Assembly (NCBI RefSeq): GCF_000011105.1
Contig: NC_000961.1
Location: 606,662-670,661, forward strand
Direction of reading: 5' to 3'
Length of the DNA: 64,000 nt
From: Pyrococcus horikoshii OT3
GTDB taxonomy: Archaea > Methanobacteriota_B > Thermococci > Thermococcales > Thermococcaceae
The translations under genes and the position numbers were made by a program. Below the pieces are notes generated by a model. It was given only the letters and a program-made list of their open reading frames with translations, was not told the origin of the DNA and did no database searches. Positions within the stretch are counted from its first letter, which is position 1. The number at the start of each line of letters is the position of its first letter. Below are positions 1 through 12,010 of this stretch, one piece after another.

Positions 1-90
1 TACATGACAAAGGAGGATGTTGAAGCTCTACAAAAGTGGGTGCTCGAAGAATGGGAAAGGTTAAAGAAGCTTGCTGAGGTATTTGGTTGA
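1..90 (+). CDS. vorB: C-terminal end of 2-ketoisovalerate:ferredoxin oxidoreductase beta subunit (partial)
   Basis: The first 29 codons, ending in TGA at 88-90, are open and end in EERW-like acidic and basic helix residues with a terminal VFG. Only the tail is present, so no catalytic motif is visible. The assignment rests on context: in Pyrococcus the order porG-vorDAB-porDAB is conserved, and the gene just upstream of porD is vorB, the thiamine-pyrophosphate-binding subunit of the branched-chain keto-acid oxidoreductase. The porG gamma subunit is a less likely alternative. Confidence 0.6.
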   Translation, partial: YMTKEDVEALQKWVLEEWERLKKLAEVFG

Positions 91-120
91 ATTTATTACC
101 CTTTTTGAGAGGTGATGGAT

Positions 121-438
121 ATGGCCGAAAGCCCATTTAAAGCCGATATTGAGAGGGCGCAAAAAGAATTAACGGAAAAAATGACTCCTGGAGCAATAGC
201 CTACATCCCAGGAAGTAGCGTAATTAACAAGACAGGCTCTTGGAGAGTCTTCAAGCCGGAATTCCATAAGGACAAATGTGTAAGATGCTTCCTATGCTAC
301 ATATATTGTCCTGAACCGGCAATATACCTAGACGAGGAGGGTTACCCAGTCTTCGACTATGATTATTGTAAGGGTTGTGGTATATGTGCAAATGAGTGTC
401 CAACAAAAGCAATTGAAATGGTTAGGGAAGTTAAGTGA
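121..438 (+). CDS. porD: Pyruvate:ferredoxin oxidoreductase delta subunit
   Basis: This is the small ferredoxin-like subunit that passes electrons from the catalytic core of pyruvate:ferredoxin oxidoreductase to ferredoxin in the cytoplasm. The 105-residue protein carries two classical 2[4Fe-4S] motifs, CVRCFLCYIYCPEP and CKGCGICANECPTKA. GTG (112) and ATG (115) codons lie just upstream in frame, but ATG 121 follows the ribosome site GAGGTGAT and gives the family start MAESPFK. It is the first gene of porDAB, followed by porA after 15 bases. Length and motifs are standard, with nothing unusual. Confidence 0.95.
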   Translation: MAESPFKADIERAQKELTEKMTPGAIAYIPGSSVINKTGSWRVFKPEFHKDKCVRCFLCYIYCPEPAIYLDEEGYPVFDYDYCKGCGICANECPTKAIEMVREVK

Positions 439-453
439 AAGGGGGTGTTTTTT

Positions 454-1641
454 ATGCCAATTAGAACTGTTATGAAGGCTAACGAGGCCGCCGCATGGGC
501 GGCTAAGCTTGCAAAGCCTAAGGTAATAGCTGCATTCCCAATTACACCATCAACTCTAGTTCCCGAAAAGATTAGTGAATTCGTCGCAAATGGAGAACTC
601 GATGCTGAATTCATAAAGGTTGAAAGTGAACACTCAGCAATCTCCGCAGTGGTGGGGGCTAGTGCGGCTGGAGTTAGAACCTTCACGGCTACAGCTTCTC
701 AAGGTTTAGCCCTTATGCATGAAGTCCTATTCATAGCGGCTGGAATGAGGTTACCTATCGTAATGGCAATTGGTAACAGATCGTTAAGTGCTCCAATTAA
801 CATTTGGAACGACTGGCAGGACTCAATAAGTCAGAGAGATACCGGTTGGATCCAATTCTATGCTGAGAACAACCAAGAGGCCTTAGACTTAATCCTCCTA
901 GCCTATAAGGTTGCCGAGGATGAAAGAGTTCTCCTTCCAGCAATGGTAGGCTTTGATGCATTCATCCTAACGCACACCGTCGAGCCGGTTGAGATTCCAG
1001 ATCAGGAAGTCGTAGATGAATTCCTGGGAGAATATGAGCCCAAGCATGCATACCTTGATCCAAAGAGGCCCATAACCCAGGGTACACTAGCCTTCCCGGC
1101 CCACTATATGGAGGCCAAATACCTAGTCTGGGATGCTATGGAGAAGGCTAGGAAGGTAATAGATGAGGCCTTTGCAGAGTTCGAGAAGAGGTTCGGAAGG
1201 AAGTACCAGAAGATAGAGGAATACAAAACTGATGATGCCGAGATAATTTTCGTCACAATGGGTTCACTAGCCGGAACCCTTAAAGACTGGGTAGATAAGA
1301 AGAGGGAAGAGGGATACAAGGTTGGAGCAGCTAAAATGACAGTTTACAGGCCCTTCCCAGTTGAGGAAATAAGGGCCCTCGCTAAGAAGGCGAAGGTTCT
1401 TGGATTCATAGAGAAGGATATAAGCATAGGTCTCTACGGTGCAGTCTTCATAGATGCCTCCGCGGCTTTAGTAAATGAAAGCGAGAGGCCACTAATGCTG
1501 GACTTCATAGCTGGCCTTGGTGGAAGGGATGTCACCTTCGGCCAGTTAGACGATGCACTAAGGATTGCAGAAGAGGCCCTTGAGAAGGGTGAAGTTGAGA
1601 AGCCAATTCACTGGATCGGATTGAGGAAGGAATTATTGTGA
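454..1641 (+). CDS. porA: Pyruvate:ferredoxin oxidoreductase alpha subunit
   Basis: This is the large catalytic subunit that, with PorB, converts pyruvate and CoA to acetyl-CoA and CO2. The 395-residue protein starts [17 protein letters not shown] and has the conserved PITPST segment and the SEHSAI and TATASQGL stretches of the pyrimidine-binding domain, followed by a domain II-like region with MGSLAGT. An in-frame GTG at 445 belongs to the ribosome site GGGGGTG; ATG 454 is well spaced from it. It is very close to the P. furiosus protein as I remember it, and the stop lies 10 bases before porB. Confidence 0.96.
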   Translation: MPIRTVMKANEAAAWAAKLAKPKVIAAFPITPSTLVPEKISEFVANGELDAEFIKVESEHSAISAVVGASAAGVRTFTATASQGLALMHEVLFIAAGMRLPIVMAIGNRSLSAPINIWNDWQDSISQRDTGWIQFYAENNQEALDLILLAYKVAEDERVLLPAMVGFDAFILTHTVEPVEIPDQEVVDEFLGEYEPKHAYLDPKRPITQGTLAFPAHYMEAKYLVWDAMEKARKVIDEAFAEFEKRFGRKYQKIEEYKTDDAEIIFVTMGSLAGTLKDWVDKKREEGYKVGAAKMTVYRPFPVEEIRALAKKAKVLGFIEKDISIGLYGAVFIDASAALVNESERPLMLDFIAGLGGRDVTFGQLDDALRIAEEALEKGEVEKPIHWIGLRKELL

Positions 1642-1651
1642 GGTGATTAAT

Positions 1652-2647
1652 ATGGCCGTTAGAAAGCCTCCCATTACTACTCGTGAATATTGGGCTCCTG
1701 GTCATGCTGCATGTGCTGGTTGTGGATGTGCTATAGCCCTAAAGTTGGCAACCAAAGCATTCAGCGAAGCTATGGAAGAGAAGTATGGTGATCCAAATGC
1801 ATTCGCAATCGCTCAAGCCACTGGTTGTATGGAAGTCGTCTCAGCTGTATTCCCATACACCGCTTGGAAAGTTCCATGGATTCATGTTGCATTTGAAAAT
1901 GCCGCTGCAGCAGCTTCTGGAGTTGAAGCTGCATGGAAAAAGCTTGGTATAAAGGGTAAGATACTAGCCATAGGTGGAGACGGAGGTACCGCAGATATAG
2001 GATTGCAGGCACTTTCCGGAATGCTTGAGAGAGGCCACAACGTCGTTTACCTCATGTACGATAATGAGGCTTACATGAATACTGGAATTCAGAGGTCTTC
2101 ATCAACACCCTACGGAGCATGGACAACGACTTCACCCCCAGGAAAGTATTCCATTGGTGAGGATAGACCAAAGAAGTGGGTTGCGTTAATAGCTGCGGCC
2201 CACCAGATACCTTATGCTGCAACTGCTAGCATTGGTAATCCATTCGATCTAGTGAAGAAAGTTAAAAAAGCTGCTAAGGTTGACGGTCCAGCCTTTATAC
2301 AAGTTCACTGTACCTGTCCAACAGGATGGAGAACCCCACTTGAGAAGGGAGTTGAGATAGCTAGGTTAGCTATTGAAACCGGAATGTGGCCACTCTTTGA
2401 GATTGAAAACGGAGATATATGGAACATAAAGATACAGCCCCCAGGAGGAGGGGCCAAGGTTTACAAGGAAGGAGGAAGGGTTGTAAGGATAGAGTTCAAG
2501 AAACCCATAGAGGAGTACCTCAAGTACCAGGGAAGATTCAAGCACCTCTTCAAGAGACCGGAAGCAATTGAAGAACTCAGGAATCAAATAAAGGCCATGT
2601 GGAAAGTCCTTGGAGTTGAGGCCATTCTCCCAAGGCCTGAGGAGTGA
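1652..2647 (+). CDS. porB: Pyruvate:ferredoxin oxidoreductase beta subunit
   Basis: This is the thiamine-diphosphate and iron-sulfur subunit of the complex. The 331-residue protein has the N-terminal cysteine group CAGCGC (Cys21, 24 and 26), a later ATGCMEV cysteine, the cofactor motif [10 protein letters not shown] followed by NEAYMNTG, and a CTCPTGW segment. These are the usual cluster and TPP ligands. ATG 1652 is preferred over GTG 1643 because AGGTGATT precedes it with normal spacing. It closes the porDAB operon; a T-rich stretch and a new TATA-like box follow. Confidence 0.96.
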   Translation: MAVRKPPITTREYWAPGHAACAGCGCAIALKLATKAFSEAMEEKYGDPNAFAIAQATGCMEVVSAVFPYTAWKVPWIHVAFENAAAAASGVEAAWKKLGIKGKILAIGGDGGTADIGLQALSGMLERGHNVVYLMYDNEAYMNTGIQRSSSTPYGAWTTTSPPGKYSIGEDRPKKWVALIAAAHQIPYAATASIGNPFDLVKKVKKAAKVDGPAFIQVHCTCPTGWRTPLEKGVEIARLAIETGMWPLFEIENGDIWNIKIQPPGGGAKVYKEGGRVVRIEFKKPIEEYLKYQGRFKHLFKRPEAIEELRNQIKAMWKVLGVEAILPRPEE

Positions 2648-2649
2648 GG

Positions 2650-2657
2650 TTTTTAAT
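2650..2657 (+). promoter_or_regulatory. TATA box for the 2678 gene and cdc48
   Basis: TTTTTAAT lies 24-28 bases upstream of the ATG at 2678, directly after porB. There is no ribosome binding site before that ATG, which fits an archaeal promoter giving a leaderless transcript. The same T-run may also help end the por transcript. Confidence 0.5.
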
Positions 2658-2677
2658 CTTTCTCCTTCTTTTCTCCT

Positions 2678-5972
<3,295 letters not shown>

Positions 5973-5996
5973 CTTTTTTATCCTTTTACTTTTTAT
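5973..5996 (+). terminator. T-rich candidate terminator after cdc48
   Basis: Runs of six, four and five T residues follow the cdc48 stop directly. Oligo-T tracts are the usual archaeal intrinsic termination signal. No hairpin is needed and none is evident. Confidence 0.4.
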
Positions 5997-6000
5997 ACAG

Positions 6001-6165
6001 AAATTCTTACTGATAAGTGGAACAGTAAGCGCAATAGGTGAAATTATAAATTCAACATACATAGACCCAGGCACGGGTAGTGGAGGTGTTGTATACCTCG
6101 GAGTTTACAAAAAGTTGACTTATTCTGAACATGGAAACACGGAAGTTGAAGACTATATCGGTTAG
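6001..6165 (+). pseudogene. Gene remnant, C-terminal fragment of unknown protein
   Basis: An open frame reads through about 54 codons to TAG at 6163-6165 with protein-like composition, for example STYIDPGTGSGGVVYLG and a terminal EVEDYIG. It has no start codon with a ribosome site and begins inside the T-rich tail of cdc48. It is best read as a decayed gene end. The family is not recognised. Confidence 0.35.
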
Positions 6166-6172
6166 GAGCTTC

Positions 6173-6300
6173 TCAGAAAGTATCTATATCACTTGGCTTT
6201 CCAAACTCAATAAATATACCCATAACTCTCTCTGTTAGAATTGCCCCAACAATTGGAGGAATAATAAGTTTCCATAGACTTTGCAAAGAAAGTTGCAGAC
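6173..6300 (-). pseudogene. Gene remnant, membrane-protein-like C-terminal fragment
   Basis: On the minus strand an open frame ends at 6173 and encodes a hydrophobic stretch (PPIVGAILTERVMGIF) and then a polar tail ending PSDIDTF. It has no start in its short frame. It looks like the last part of an integral membrane protein, lying tail to tail with the remnant at 6001-6165. Function is unknown. Confidence 0.35.
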
Positions 6301-6343
6301 AAAATTCCCAGGAAAAGTAAGTTTTTGAATTGCTAAGAAAATC

Positions 6344-6421
6344 TGGTGGGCCCGCGGGGATTTGAACCCCGGACCTCCACCTTGTCAGGGTGGCGTCATA
6401 ACCAGTCTAGACCACGGGCCC
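6344..6421 (-). tRNA. tRNA-Val (GAC)
   Basis: Read on the minus strand, a full cloverleaf is present: acceptor stem GGGCCCG paired with CGGGCCC, anticodon stem CCACC/GGTGG around loop CTGACAA (anticodon GAC), T-arm CGGGGTTCAAATCCCCG, discriminator A, and an encoded CCA at 6344-6346. It lies 12 bases downstream of the tRNA-Ala gene on the same strand and is probably co-transcribed with it. Confidence 0.95.
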
Positions 6422-6433
6422 GCCCAAAATTTG

Positions 6434-6511
<78 letters not shown>

Positions 6512-6542
6512 ACCTTAAGACCATTTACGTATCCTAAAGTTG

Positions 6543-6552
6543 GCCTTAAAAA
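6543..6552 (-). promoter_or_regulatory. TATA-like box for the tRNA-Ala/tRNA-Val unit
   Basis: On the minus strand GTTTTTAAGG lies about 32-41 bases upstream of the first base of tRNA-Ala, the place expected for an archaeal TATA element. No other promoter-like sequence is seen closer. Confidence 0.4.
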
Positions 6553-6614
6553 CTTTACGCCAAACTCTTTTAAAACTCACGAATTGCAGAAAAGCTTTCA
6601 TTTAGGAATTTACT

Positions 6615-6829
6615 TTGAATAAAGAGTTTGCTAATATCAATGTCTTAGCAGGATTATTGGGAATGAAGCTGCAAGAATGGATGGCCGTTATACTCTTCAA
6701 TAAGTTCCGACTTAAGGCAGTTGGAGGCATGGTTACGGAGAACGCTACGACATTAAGGGGATTGGTTACTCAGAGAGAAGGGGAAGAAAAGTTAATAATC
6801 TTCTCTAAATCCTCGTTTAGGTGTTGGGC
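6615..6829 (+). other. Stretch without a recognisable gene; weak ORF remnant
   Basis: A TTG-started frame of about 70 codons (residues such as TENATTLRGLVTQREGEEK) covers this stretch. It has no ribosome site and runs into the decayed antitoxin region. It may be a further remnant, but I cannot name a family and do not support it as an intact gene. Confidence 0.2.
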
Positions 6830-7133
6830 ATGGTTGTAAATGTGAAGGATTCTGAGGGTGTGAAACTCCTCATTGAGAAGGTTGCGAGAGCTATTTGAGT
6901 TCCACCAAAGGAGCTTATTGAATATTACGAGTGGAAGGCTAACCGAGAGAAGCTCAAAAAGAGTCGAAAGAGGATGACGGAGGCCGAAGTGAGAAAAATA
7001 ATAGTGGAGTGGAAGAAAGAGAAACCCCGTATGAGCGAGGAGAAAGCTGTTAAACTCTACTATGAAGCTGGGGAGGAAATTTAAAAAATGGGAGAGAATT
7101 GAAAGAAAACTAAAGAAGCTCGGCTTAGAGTAG
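6830..7133 (+). pseudogene. Decayed antitoxin gene (stop codon plus frameshift)
   Basis: From ATG 6830 a frame encodes a hydrophilic, helical, antitoxin-like protein, interrupted by TGA at 6896-6898 and closed by TAA at 7082-7084. A neighbouring frame then continues KKWERIERKLKKLGLE to TAG 7131-7133, so a frameshift near 7080 is likely. The end overlaps the start of a PIN-domain fragment, the usual arrangement of an antitoxin-VapC pair. The exact antitoxin family is not recognised. Confidence 0.55.
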
Positions 7134-7320
7134 TCATTGATACCTCCGTGTTGTTTTCTGGTGCAATCTCCACCAAAGGTTATGCCTTTAGAGTCCTTGA
7201 ACTTCTCTTTGGGGGATCATAAATTACTATTCCACTTCAACCAAAGCCGAGTACTATGAGGTTATCAGCTACCCCAAACTCATAAAGAAGATTCCGTTTG
7301 AAGTTTCTATGAAACAACAG
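7127..7320 (+). pseudogene. Decayed PIN-domain toxin (VapC-like)
   Basis: The frame from 7127 reads RVVIDTSVLFSGAIS, a typical PIN-domain first strand with its catalytic Asp. It stops at TAA near 7220. A second frame continues with TKAEYYEVISYPKLIKK, the usual second PIN segment, so at least one frameshift and a truncation are present. It follows the decayed antitoxin directly. The toxin cannot be functional as written. Confidence 0.6.
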
Positions 7321-7323
7321 TGT

Positions 7324-7638
7324 TTAAACAATAATTCCTTCTTCTACTGCTTTCCTAACTATTCCATAAGCCCTCTTCTTTCTCTCAAACTCCTCTGGAG
7401 TGTAGCATAGCACTTCAAAATCTCCTATGATACCATCGTTCCACAAAACTCTCAAGATCTCACTTGATCTTTCAGTAAAATGTTTCCCTCTAAAGGCTTC
7501 AGACACAACAATAATATCATAATCACTGTCTTTAAGGTAATCTCCTCTAACTCGAGAACCAAAAAATATTATTTTCGCATCTGGATAACGTTTCCTTATA
7601 GCTCTCACGATTCTCAAAGTCCAAGCTTCTGTCTGCAA
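7324..7638 (-). CDS. MNT-type nucleotidyltransferase, antitoxin of a HEPN/MNT pair
   Basis: This 104-residue protein is a minimal nucleotidyltransferase with the motif FFGSRVRGDY followed by SDYDIIVV, giving the GS and paired Asp residues of the fold. MNT proteins of this size pair with HEPN proteins and, in characterised systems, neutralise the HEPN RNase by AMPylation or by binding. The HEPN gene lies upstream on the same strand and overlaps by 25 bases. Several basic residues follow the motif. Length is standard. Confidence 0.85.
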   Translation of the reverse strand: MQTEAWTLRIVRAIRKRYPDAKIIFFGSRVRGDYLKDSDYDIIVVSEAFRGKHFTERSSEILRVLWNDGIIGDFEVLCYTPEEFERKKRAYGIVRKAVEEGIIV

Positions 7639-8000
7639 AACTCAATCACCTTCTTAGCTTTTTCGAGATGTTCAACGGCTATTCTCTCATTGTAAATCTT
7701 TGCTGGAACTTCATTTGCAGCATCGGGATACCTGGTAACTATATATTCAGGATTCAAGTCCAAAACTGCATCGATTATCTCCTCGTCCTTGATTCCTAGT
7801 TCATTTGATAGTCTCAATAAGCTATGAGTTTTGGGAGGAAATTCTCTCTTCACTTCAATATACAGGGCTTTTAAGGCCTTCTCAGCAGCTTGTTGAGAAA
7901 AGAATACGCTTGCATAGTATCTTTTAACTTCAATTAGAACTTCGGCAGTTTTTAGATCCTCTAGTGCCTGTTCCCACAGTAGTCTAGCTTCCTCTCTCAT
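7614..8000 (-). CDS. HEPN-domain protein, toxin of a HEPN/MNT pair
   Basis: The protein from ATG 8000 is about 128 residues and all-helical, with RYYASVFFSQQAAEKALKAL in its first half and THSLLRL and TRYPDAA further on, all typical of MNT-associated HEPN proteins. An open frame extends upstream to 8117, but ATG 8000 gives the family start MREEARLLWEQ. It overlaps the nucleotidyltransferase gene downstream, so the two form one transcript. It is divergent from the AAA ATPase gene. The toxin role is from family knowledge. Confidence 0.82.
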   Translation of the reverse strand: MREEARLLWEQALEDLKTAEVLIEVKRYYASVFFSQQAAEKALKALYIEVKREFPPKTHSLLRLSNELGIKDEEIIDAVLDLNPEYIVTRYPDAANEVPAKIYNERIAVEHLEKAKKVIEFCRQKLGL

Positions 8001-8128
8001 TTCTATGACATTTGTATGAACAATAGTTTTAACTCTTTTCTTAATGAGTATATGATATCCAAATGTTTTACCTTGATGATACAAAAATTTAAAATATGTC
8101 CTACTATAATAGTACAAATGGTGAACGC

Positions 8129-9415
8129 ATGAACCTCGAAGAGGTAATAGTGGAATTTCATAAACTTGGTATTCCAGAAGTTAGAATTCGGGAATTAAAA
8201 CTTCCAACGAATTTAAGTCAGGCAATAGTTGTTTATGGACTCAGAAGAACGGGAAAGACATATCTTCTATATCAAACAATGCTGAAACTTATGAAAGAAG
8301 GATTGCCCATAGAAAGGTTGTTTTACATTAATTTTGAAGATGAAAGACTTGAAGATATAACGGGAAAAGACCTCTCAAAAATTGTTGAGCTATACTATAA
8401 ATATAATCCAGATGCTTCCCTTATGTATCTGTTTTTTGATGAAGTTCAAAATGTTCCTAGTTGGGAGAAATTTGTAAGGAGGATCTTAGAGAGAAAAAAT
8501 GCTAGAATCTTTATTACTGGTTCTTCCTCAAACCTTCTCTCGAAGGAGATAGCAACAGCACTTAGAGGCAGAAGTTTAAGCTTTAGGCTTTTCCCGTTAT
8601 CCTTCCGAGAGTTCCTTACTTTTAAAGGTTCAAAATTTAAAGAACCCCTTATTGAAGCTGAAAGGGGCAAAATAAAACGTTACTTAGAAGAATACGTCGA
8701 ATACGGAGGTTTTCCTGAGATAGTGGACTATCCTCCACTACTCAAGATAAAAACACTCCAGGAATATCTTGACTTAATAATCTATAAGGATCTTATTGAG
8801 AGATATGGAATTGAAAAAATCCATGCAATGAAGGGCCTTATACGAGTCATAACAAGGAACTTTGCAAGAAGAAGTTCAATAAGAAAACTCCATAACATGT
8901 TATCCTCTCTTGGCTTGAACCTTAGTAAAAGTAAAATCTACGAGTACTTCTCTTACCTCGAGGATATAGGTTTCATTATTCCAGTAAGACGACTTCACTT
9001 TAGTGAAGTCGAGTCCTTAAGGAGCATTCCAAAGCTCTACGTTGCAGATGTCGGTTTTCCAACAGTTCTAGGGGTTAAAGACATAGGTCATCGAATTGAG
9101 AACATTGTAGCCCTTGAACTCCTAAGAAGGAAGTACTATCAAGAACCAAGGCTTGAAATCAGATACTGGATGGATTCTAAAGGAGAAGTAGATTTTGTCG
9201 TCTTAACAGGATTTAAAGTAAAAGAACTGATCCAGGTAAGTTATAGTATCGAGGACATCGAGACAAAGCAGCGAGAAGTAGAGGCACTTTTAAGAGCTTC
9301 TAGACTTTTAAAGTGTAACAATTTAACGGTTGTAACATGGGATTATGAAGGAACTGAGGTTTACAAAGGAAAAAGAGTTAGATTTGTCCCCTTATGGAAG
9401 TGGCTCTTAGGATAA
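8129..9415 (+). CDS. Archaeal AAA_14/DUF4143-type ATPase
   Basis: This is a 428-residue member of the expanded archaeal ATPase group whose cellular role is unclear. It has a Walker A motif YGLRRTGKTYLL, a Walker B with LFFDEVQNVPSWE, a sensor segment ITGSSSNLLS, and the LFPLSFREF motif of the family. The C-terminal part (IRYWMDSKGEVDFVV) resembles a nuclease-like DUF4143/DUF234 domain with an Asp and Glu pair. ATG 8129 is chosen because GGTGAAC precedes it; the frame opens 33 bases earlier. An AATTTAAAATAT box lies near 8090. Such ATPases are often in mobile or variable regions, as here. Confidence 0.85.
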   Translation: MNLEEVIVEFHKLGIPEVRIRELKLPTNLSQAIVVYGLRRTGKTYLLYQTMLKLMKEGLPIERLFYINFEDERLEDITGKDLSKIVELYYKYNPDASLMYLFFDEVQNVPSWEKFVRRILERKNARIFITGSSSNLLSKEIATALRGRSLSFRLFPLSFREFLTFKGSKFKEPLIEAERGKIKRYLEEYVEYGGFPEIVDYPPLLKIKTLQEYLDLIIYKDLIERYGIEKIHAMKGLIRVITRNFARRSSIRKLHNMLSSLGLNLSKSKIYEYFSYLEDIGFIIPVRRLHFSEVESLRSIPKLYVADVGFPTVLGVKDIGHRIENIVALELLRRKYYQEPRLEIRYWMDSKGEVDFVVLTGFKVKELIQVSYSIEDIETKQREVEALLRASRLLKCNNLTVVTWDYEGTEVYKGKRVRFVPLWKWLLG

Positions 9416-9541
9416 CTTAACAATTAGAACAAAGTAAAGTATTTACGTTGATTTAATAGCAAAAATTTTAAATATTTTACAATATTATAACTATAGGTAA
9501 ATTATAAATCATAAAAATTGATTAAAAAATTATCAATACTA

Positions 9542-9658
9542 ATGCTTTGTATATTTGTTTTTAGATATTTAGGAAATACAACTGCTATGGAGAATAGGGA
9601 AATCCCTCCACAGCTGGCTTTGCAAGGTGCAGATATCATAAAGATAATAACAACATAA
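9542..9658 (+). other. Possible 38-residue ORF or gene remnant
   Basis: An AT-rich spacer (9416-9673) holds a frame from ATG 9542 to TAA 9656-9658 whose second half (NREIPPQLALQGADIIKI) has protein-like composition. It has no ribosome site, and its first residues are hydrophobic. It may be the end of a lost gene or a tiny protein encoded ahead of the 9674 gene. No family is recognised. Confidence 0.25.
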
Positions 9659-9673
9659 ACTTGGTGATGTCAA

Positions 9674-10534
9674 ATGAGAAAAGTAATTATTCTCCTTCTA
9701 CTTGTTATTTTGGCAATATTTGGATATGCATACAAACTCCATACATCCCAAATCAACCTTAACGTAAGCTTATCCCCACACTGCAACTATTCAAATGGTT
9801 CTGAAGCCCTAAGGATTTTTCTTGAGGGAGCGAGATACCTATACAAAGTGGAAGAGGCACCACTCAACATTGTTTCACCTCATAATTATTTGAAAAAATT
9901 CAGTGGAAAGGCTAATGAAACTGAGTTTGGACTTTACACTTACTATTCATCCGATTCATGCGAGAAAGAGAAAAACAGAATAACCAATGAATTAGAGCAG
10001 AGAGGATTTAGCATCTACAAAAATAACATATGGGTAAAAGACAAGAAGGGATATTACGTTAATTGTAAATTCATGGGGGATGCATACATACTTGTTGTTG
10101 CTCGAGGAGGGCGTGAGGATGTAACAAATTTTGCAGAGGCTGTGACTCCTTTGTACTATGGGCCTTCGCCAGAAAAAGTCATCTTTTACACATTGCTTGA
10201 GAAAAATATATCAACTATGTTAGAGGAAGATATTCAAGTCAAGGAAGAGAACTGGACAGCTGGAGTAGGAGTAAAGATAGGGGGTTACATGGCCAAACTT
10301 GAAGGAAGCGTGAAGCCAAACCTGAATGTGGCAATTTATGTTTACCCCAAAGGTTGCGGGAGGGAAGTGTACCTTGAGATTATTAAAGCATTAGCAAAGA
10401 GCTGGAAAGACATCACTCCAGTAAATGCGACTGGGAAGATGTTTAAGAAGGATAACACCCGCTTTTATGTTGAGTATTCCCAGGTGATGGGGTTTGATAG
10501 AGTGGTAATATTGCTATATAACTCTCCAAGTTAG
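9674..10534 (+). CDS. Membrane-anchored protein of unknown function
   Basis: I do not recognise this 286-residue protein. It begins with a hydrophobic segment (residues 4-20, VIILLLLVILAIFGYAY) after MRK, with no clear signal-peptidase or lipobox site, so an uncleaved N-terminal anchor with the rest outside the cell is likely. Several cysteines (for example in SPHCNYSNGS and SDSCEKEK) could form disulfides. N-glycosylation-like NxS/T sites are frequent. ATG 9674 follows GGTGAT. It stands alone between AT-rich spacers in a variable region. Confidence 0.7.
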   Translation: MRKVIILLLLVILAIFGYAYKLHTSQINLNVSLSPHCNYSNGSEALRIFLEGARYLYKVEEAPLNIVSPHNYLKKFSGKANETEFGLYTYYSSDSCEKEKNRITNELEQRGFSIYKNNIWVKDKKGYYVNCKFMGDAYILVVARGGREDVTNFAEAVTPLYYGPSPEKVIFYTLLEKNISTMLEEDIQVKEENWTAGVGVKIGGYMAKLEGSVKPNLNVAIYVYPKGCGREVYLEIIKALAKSWKDITPVNATGKMFKKDNTRFYVEYSQVMGFDRVVILLYNSPS

Positions 10535-11055
10535 TTCTTCCACTACCCACTCTCATTGCTGTGCATGTTTGTCATGATTCATTAGAAAATTAATTTTATG
10601 ACGAAGTGCTTAAGTAATGCTTTGGATGCTCTTCAAAAATCTCTTTTATTCACTAATCTCCTTTGGAATTAAAAAAAGATCTAGGGATTAGTCTTATGTA
10701 CTAAATGTAATCGATGCTAGCCGGGTATGAGCAGATATCTTGGACGCAGGAATGCTCAAAATTTGTAGAATACCTTACTCCACGGGATTCCCCATCTATT
10801 GGAAAATACTTTAGACTTAAGAGGAAATAGATCTTTAACCTCATTGGATGCCTCTATGAAGATGGAGTACTCCCTCTGCTTATATTTCCGACCTTTAAGT
10901 TGTGTTAAAAGTTGAAGGCGAAGAAAGTAGGGGAGATATAAACAAGAAAATAAAAATTACAATAAGCCCTTAAAGGCTTTAATTCCAGCCCTCTTGGATA
11001 TTTTTAGAGACAAAAGCATAAATCTCAAAGCCTCCAACATACTATCAGGTGAACC
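10535..11055. other. Gene-poor spacer with a minus-strand coding remnant
   Basis: No intact gene is seen in these 520 bases. On the minus strand, 10756 to about 10915 is open and encodes a fragment with protein-like composition (REYSIFIEASNEVKDLF and a terminal WSKVFYKF). It lacks a start codon and is probably the end of a lost gene. The remainder is AT-rich and unremarkable. Confidence 0.35.
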
Positions 11056-11874
11056 ATGATGAAACCCATAATCCGCGAGGCTAAACCCCAGGATAAACCC
11101 TCTATCGAGGAAATAGCTCGCCTCACCTGGGATGGTGAGGACTACCTTGCCTGCGTATTTGACGAATGGATTAAGGATGGAAACTTCTACGTTCTCGAGC
11201 TTAATGGGAAGGTCATTGGCACTGTCAAATTGACTTTTCTTCCCAATAGAGTTGGATGGATGGAGGGACTTAGAGTACATCCCAACTACCATGGTAGAGG
11301 ATTTGGTAAAATGCTTCACGACTTTATTGTAGAGAAAGGGATGGTACTAGCAAATGAGGGTAAAATAGAAGCCCTTGAGTTCTCTACTTACTTCCTTAAC
11401 AAAAAGACAATAGCCATGGCAGAAAAGGATGGTTTCTGGGTTAAAGCACGGTTCTTTGTTGCTAGCGTAAGGGTTAGCGATTTTGAAGCTGAGGAGCCAA
11501 CAAGGATAGAACCAAGAATTGAGGATCTAACTTTAGGCATCATTCCGGTTGGGTGGAGATTCATAAAAAGGAGTGAGGAAGCCTTGGAGTGGATAAGAAG
11601 GAATGCCGAAGTTTATGAGTACAACGGTCTACACTTCCTGGGACCAAAAAATGGGACTACATTTACTCCCCTTGAACCTGGCCCTGCCGTCCTGAGGGTA
11701 CTTCTACCGGCAATGGCATGGGTTGCAAAAGAAAAGAATAGAGAGGAGTTTTCACTTATGTTACCTAGTTCAGTAAAACCAGTTCTTCCAGTTTTTAGGA
11801 GGATAGGAGTCCATATATGGGACAATGCTAAGGAACCGAATGTTTTCGTTTTTAGAAAGAAGTTAGGAGTCTAA
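11056..11874 (+). CDS. GNAT-family N-acetyltransferase
   Basis: The 272-residue protein has an N-terminal GNAT domain (about 1-140) with the acetyl-CoA loop RVHPNYHGRGFGKML and a preceding EGL strand. A C-terminal half of about 120 residues does not show a second clear acetyl-CoA motif and may be a degenerate repeat. The acceptor substrate is unknown. Two ATG codons (11056 and 11059) follow AGGTGA; either fits. It is isolated from its neighbours by gene-poor spacers on both sides. Confidence 0.88.
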   Translation: MMKPIIREAKPQDKPSIEEIARLTWDGEDYLACVFDEWIKDGNFYVLELNGKVIGTVKLTFLPNRVGWMEGLRVHPNYHGRGFGKMLHDFIVEKGMVLANEGKIEALEFSTYFLNKKTIAMAEKDGFWVKARFFVASVRVSDFEAEEPTRIEPRIEDLTLGIIPVGWRFIKRSEEALEWIRRNAEVYEYNGLHFLGPKNGTTFTPLEPGPAVLRVLLPAMAWVAKEKNREEFSLMLPSSVKPVLPVFRRIGVHIWDNAKEPNVFVFRKKLGV

Positions 11875-12010
11875 TGTAAGAGCATTGGCTTTATTAATTC
11901 ATAAATAATTTTTTCTTCAGCTTATGGAGAGTTGTTGTATAGTGTTTTTAATAGGTAATGGGAACACCTACCTGAACCTTTTTCCTGAAATAGATCCAAA
12001 GACATAAAAC

